Assembly (NCBI GenBank): GCA_029227815.1 | Contig: CP118523.1 | Span: forward strand, 496,001-560,000 | Reading direction: 5' to 3' | Source: Clostridiaceae bacterium M8S5 | GTDB lineage: Bacteria > Bacillota > Clostridia > Tissierellales > MCWD3 | DNA length: 64,000 bases | In this document: one piece after another, positions 61,781 to 64,000 of the stretch | How the letters are laid out: each line of letters begins with the position of its first letter | How positions within the stretch are numbered: the stretch's first letter is position 1 | Made by a program: the position numbers and the translations under genes | The notes under the pieces: generated by a model | Database searches by the model: none | What the model saw: the letters and a program-made list of their open reading frames with translations, nothing else | Told to the model about the DNA's origin: nothing

Positions 61781-63094
61781 TCAGTTATTAGCATTTATAT
61801 TTTTATTCATAGTATTAATATTATCTTGTATTTTTTTGTTAATATTTTCGTTCATAGTGCTGATATCTTTATTCATAGTATTAATATTATCTTGGGCTTT
61901 TTTGTTAATATTTTCGTTCATAGTACTGATATCTTTATTTATAGTACTAATATTATCTTGGACTTTTTTATTGATATCTTTGTTCATAGCACTGATATCT
62001 TTATTCATAGTATTAATATTATCTTGGATTTTCTTGTTAGTATCGCTGTTCGTAGTGCTAATATTCTTATTCATAGTATTAACATTATTCTCAATTTCCT
62101 TATTGATATCTTTGTCAATATTCTTAGTATAATTCTCAATATTGTTTTTTATTTGCTCGTTTGTTTTTTTGATAGAATCTTGTATAATTTTATTATTATT
62201 TTCAATGGTTTTATCTATTAACTCTTTAAGTTTTTGCTTTTGTATTTCAATATTTTTGTTAATTTTGTCCATTTGTTGCTGTATACGCTTATTCATATCG
62301 TATTTCTTCTTTTCAATAAGCTCCCTTATAACATTTCTGTTATGGTTTATTGATTTTGAATAACTATTCTTTATTACAGGCTGTACAGGTGGCTTTTTAA
62401 TGTTTTTCAATTTATTTAATAAGTTACTGGTACTTTGTTTAGCTTCATGATTATTAATATCTATTTGCATTATTTTAATAACTTTATATTTTCCAGCACT
62501 TATATTGTTTTTGCGAGCATATTTTAAATCTGATGGATCAGTATTTAAAAAATATACATTCATATTTTTAATATTTGATTTTTTTTCAATTATATTTATT
62601 AGTGCATCTTTATTTAAAGTATGATTATATTCTTTATTTGTTATAGTCTGAGAAATAAGCAAATTTGTAACTGTTTTACTTTTATTAGATTTGTGCTCAA
62701 TTGTTTTAAGTAGAGCTTCCTTCAAGGTTAATCCAACTAATTCACTATTGTCGGCGCTATCGGAGGTTTTATCTAATATACCCACTTCTATGACTATGGA
62801 ATTTTTATCTACACTTAATTCAATACTGTCATTAGAATCTATACTAATAATTGCGTATATCTTATTTTTAGGAAATAGTATTATACTAATAGCAATTAAC
62901 AACAGTAAGCAAGCTGCTATAGAGCGTATAAAAATGCTGTTTTTTTTCTTTGAGTAAATGATATCATCATCAAAAAATGCAATATGGCTACCTATTTCAA
63001 CTCCATTTTTCATTTTCAGTTTTAAAATTTCGCCCAAATCAGTGCTGACAACAATATAATTTTTACACTTTTTCACAACTAATCCCTCATGCAT
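61781..63094 (-). CDS. rsgI: RsgI-family anti-sigma-I factor with long coiled-coil tail
   Basis: This 437-residue protein has an N-terminal cytoplasmic RsgI domain (MHEGLVVKKCKNYIVVSTDL, GSHIAFFDDD). A single membrane helix follows at about 55-73 (SIAACLLLLIAISIILF), then the conserved outer domain (YAIISIDSNDSIELSVDKNS, VGLTLKEALLKTIE). From about residue 225 to the end the protein is Lys/Asn/Ile-rich coiled coil, including roughly 22-residue repeats of the type NINTMNKDISTMNENINKK. Most RsgI proteins end in carbohydrate-binding or hydrolase domains; here the output region is a coiled coil. The ATG at 63094 follows AAAGGAGG and overlaps the end of sigI by eight bases. Confidence 0.9.
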   Translation of the reverse strand: MHEGLVVKKCKNYIVVSTDLGEILKLKMKNGVEIGSHIAFFDDDIIYSKKKNSIFIRSIAACLLLLIAISIILFPKNKIYAIISIDSNDSIELSVDKNSIVIEVGILDKTSDSADNSELVGLTLKEALLKTIEHKSNKSKTVTNLLISQTITNKEYNHTLNKDALINIIEKKSNIKNMNVYFLNTDPSDLKYARKNNISAGKYKVIKIMQIDINNHEAKQSTSNLLNKLKNIKKPPVQPVIKNSYSKSINHNRNVIRELIEKKKYDMNKRIQQQMDKINKNIEIQKQKLKELIDKTIENNNKIIQDSIKKTNEQIKNNIENYTKNIDKDINKEIENNVNTMNKNISTTNSDTNKKIQDNINTMNKDISAMNKDINKKVQDNISTINKDISTMNENINKKAQDNINTMNKDISTMNENINKKIQDNINTMNKNINANN

Positions 63095-63824
63095 TATTAG
63101 AAAGCCTCCTTTCGATTTGTAATAAATGATTTTTTATCAAATCTAAATCACTCTCTAGGATTATAAATATAGTAATAATGAATATTTTTAAACGCTTGAG
63201 TGTTCTACTAGAAACATTAAAATTAGCAACCAATTTTTTTATAGGCAAGCGTTTTAATCTATAAAAATTATTTCTTATTTCTTCTGTGTTATGCATGTAA
63301 TATGCAATTTGGATAGCTCTCAATCGAGTATCTTTATGTTTTGGAGACAATGATAATAAATCATCCAATGTAATGTTATATTTGTACAGCTTGTCCTTAA
63401 GTATTTCAAGCTGATCTTTGATTTCTAAGCTATATGTGAAATCATCATTGCATGTCAAAATATCTTCTGCATTATTATCATTATTAATTGATACAGAATT
63501 CAAGTAGATTTTATTTTGTTTTCTTTTGTAATCAATGATCCTATTTCTAATTACAAGTTCGCTGTAATTAAGAAAAGGACCTTTCGTAAAAGAATATTTA
63601 TCTATTGCTTCGTTAAAAGCCATAAGTGCAATGCTATATTCGTCACAATTATTTAAATCTATATAAGTATTTATGACTTTTGAAGTAGCTTTTATGATAA
63701 AAGGAGTATAAGTCTTTATCATTTTTTCACGTTCTTGTGCATCACCACTGTGTATTAAAAGTAATTGTTTTTCTAAATCTGCATTGTCATTTTTATTATT
63801 GTTTGTAATTAAACTAAACAACAA
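63087..63824 (-). CDS. sigI: RNA polymerase sigma-I factor
   Basis: This is a sigma factor of about 246 residues in the SigI group. Conserved region 2 includes YTPFIIKATSKVINTYIDLN and DEYSIALMAFNEAIDKY, then GPFLNYSELVIRNRIIDYKR. The C-terminal DNA-binding part has RLPIKKLVANFNVSSRTLKR. The start is ambiguous. AGGAGG lies only two bases before the ATG at 63830, whereas the TTG at 63824 is eight bases away, so I favour 63824; the frame opens with GTG at 63833. It is first in an operon with its anti-sigma factor. SigI factors respond to extracellular polymers or heat in Firmicutes. Confidence 0.9.
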   Translation of the reverse strand: MLFSLITNNNKNDNADLEKQLLLIHSGDAQEREKMIKTYTPFIIKATSKVINTYIDLNNCDEYSIALMAFNEAIDKYSFTKGPFLNYSELVIRNRIIDYKRKQNKIYLNSVSINNDNNAEDILTCNDDFTYSLEIKDQLEILKDKLYKYNITLDDLLSLSPKHKDTRLRAIQIAYYMHNTEEIRNNFYRLKRLPIKKLVANFNVSSRTLKRLKIFIITIFIILESDLDLIKNHLLQIERRLSNNA

Positions 63825-63888
63825 ATACATCACCTCCTAAGGATTTACAAATTAAATCAGTGACGTTCATATAAATTTGTAGTTAGCT

Positions 63889-63918
63889 TATCAAATTATG
63901 GTATACAATAGTTTGATA
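63889..63918 (-). promoter_or_regulatory. Long inverted repeat upstream of sigI
   Basis: TATCAAA (63889) and TTTGATA (63912) frame a symmetric centre GTATAC, with partial symmetry between. Located about 65 bases upstream of the sigI start, it may be an operator. Confidence 0.45.
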
Positions 63919-64000
63919 GTTAATATATATTGGTAATGCAATTGTTTCCAAAAAATAAATATCTAAGGGGAACAAAATACAACTATACAATAGAATGCGT

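Noticed and set aside
61730..62221. Plus-strand ORFs of 132-163 codons opposite rsgI
   Set aside because: They mirror the coiled-coil repeats of RsgI on the other strand and lack start signals.
1..64000. tRNA or rRNA genes
   Set aside because: No cloverleaf-like sequence with a T-loop GTTCGA motif or rRNA-like block was noticed while reading; a dedicated search could still find one.

Overview
The window looks like chromosome of a low-GC, anaerobic, Gram-positive bacterium of the Clostridia/Tissierellia type. I infer this from the AT-rich composition, strong AGGAGG-type ribosome binding sites with frequent GTG and TTG starts, an FMN riboswitch before ribDEBAH, a SigI/RsgI pair, a bifurcating-type acyl-CoA dehydrogenase with EtfBA, PRD-type PTS control, and DUF3795 and M42 proteins. 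I saw no rRNA, tRNA, CRISPR array, intact insertion sequence or prophage.

Layout. 0-3.5 kb: end of a secreted protein gene, an unknown small protein, and an osmoprotectant ABC operon (permease, lipoprotein, ATPase). 4.3-13.6 kb: a sigma-54 activator followed by a sigma-54 promoter and a catabolic set of two class III CoA-transferases, a divergent BCCT transporter, an acyl-CoA dehydrogenase and EtfB/EtfA. This reads as uptake, CoA activation and reduction of a betaine-like compound. 13.9-19.3 kb: two near-identical radical SAM genes flank about 1.1 kb of structured repeats, an HxlR regulator, a TPR protein overlapped by a 39-residue exported peptide (a Rap/Phr-like arrangement) and a lysophospholipase-like hydrolase.

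19.4-36.4 kb: envelope and signalling genes. These are a Cu-amine-oxidase-N (stalk) domain protein, UppP, a DMT-type protein, three OmpR-type response regulators, two of them with histidine kinases, a CAP-domain protein, a secreted protein made of 29 acidic heptapeptides, a dicarboxylate-type symporter and a DUF218 protein. 36.9-43 kb: a TraX-like protein, the riboflavin operon with its riboswitch, an M42 peptidase and DUF2164. 43-48.4 kb: a fructose/mannose-type PTS, its PRD regulator and mannose-6-phosphate isomerase. 48.5-56.2 kb: DUF3795, an M23 peptidase, a minus-strand trio (CCG-domain Fe-S protein, CDP-alcohol phosphatidyltransferase, TVP38), then a triple-rhodanese lipoprotein, a small membrane protein, a Crp/Fnr regulator and a two-gene permease whose second half ends in a ferredoxin domain.

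56.2-64 kb: a leader region with promoter, 24-codon ORF and terminator precedes a 1020-residue GNAT fusion protein and an amidohydrolase. After these come an unknown small protein, a secreted Gly/Asn-rich repeat protein, and sigI-rsgI in which RsgI ends in a long coiled coil.

The least expected items are: (1) dispersed hairpin repeats whose flanks are conserved while both stem arms change together (14.9, 15.5 and 23.7 kb); (2) the TPR/peptide pair at 16.4-17.2 kb; (3) the sigma-54-controlled CoA-transferase/BCCT/acyl-CoA dehydrogenase cluster; (4) the leader ORF and terminator before the GNAT fusion; (5) a second MITE-like repeat family with CAGACTGTAG ends. All functional statements are from reading the sequence and family knowledge; no search was run.
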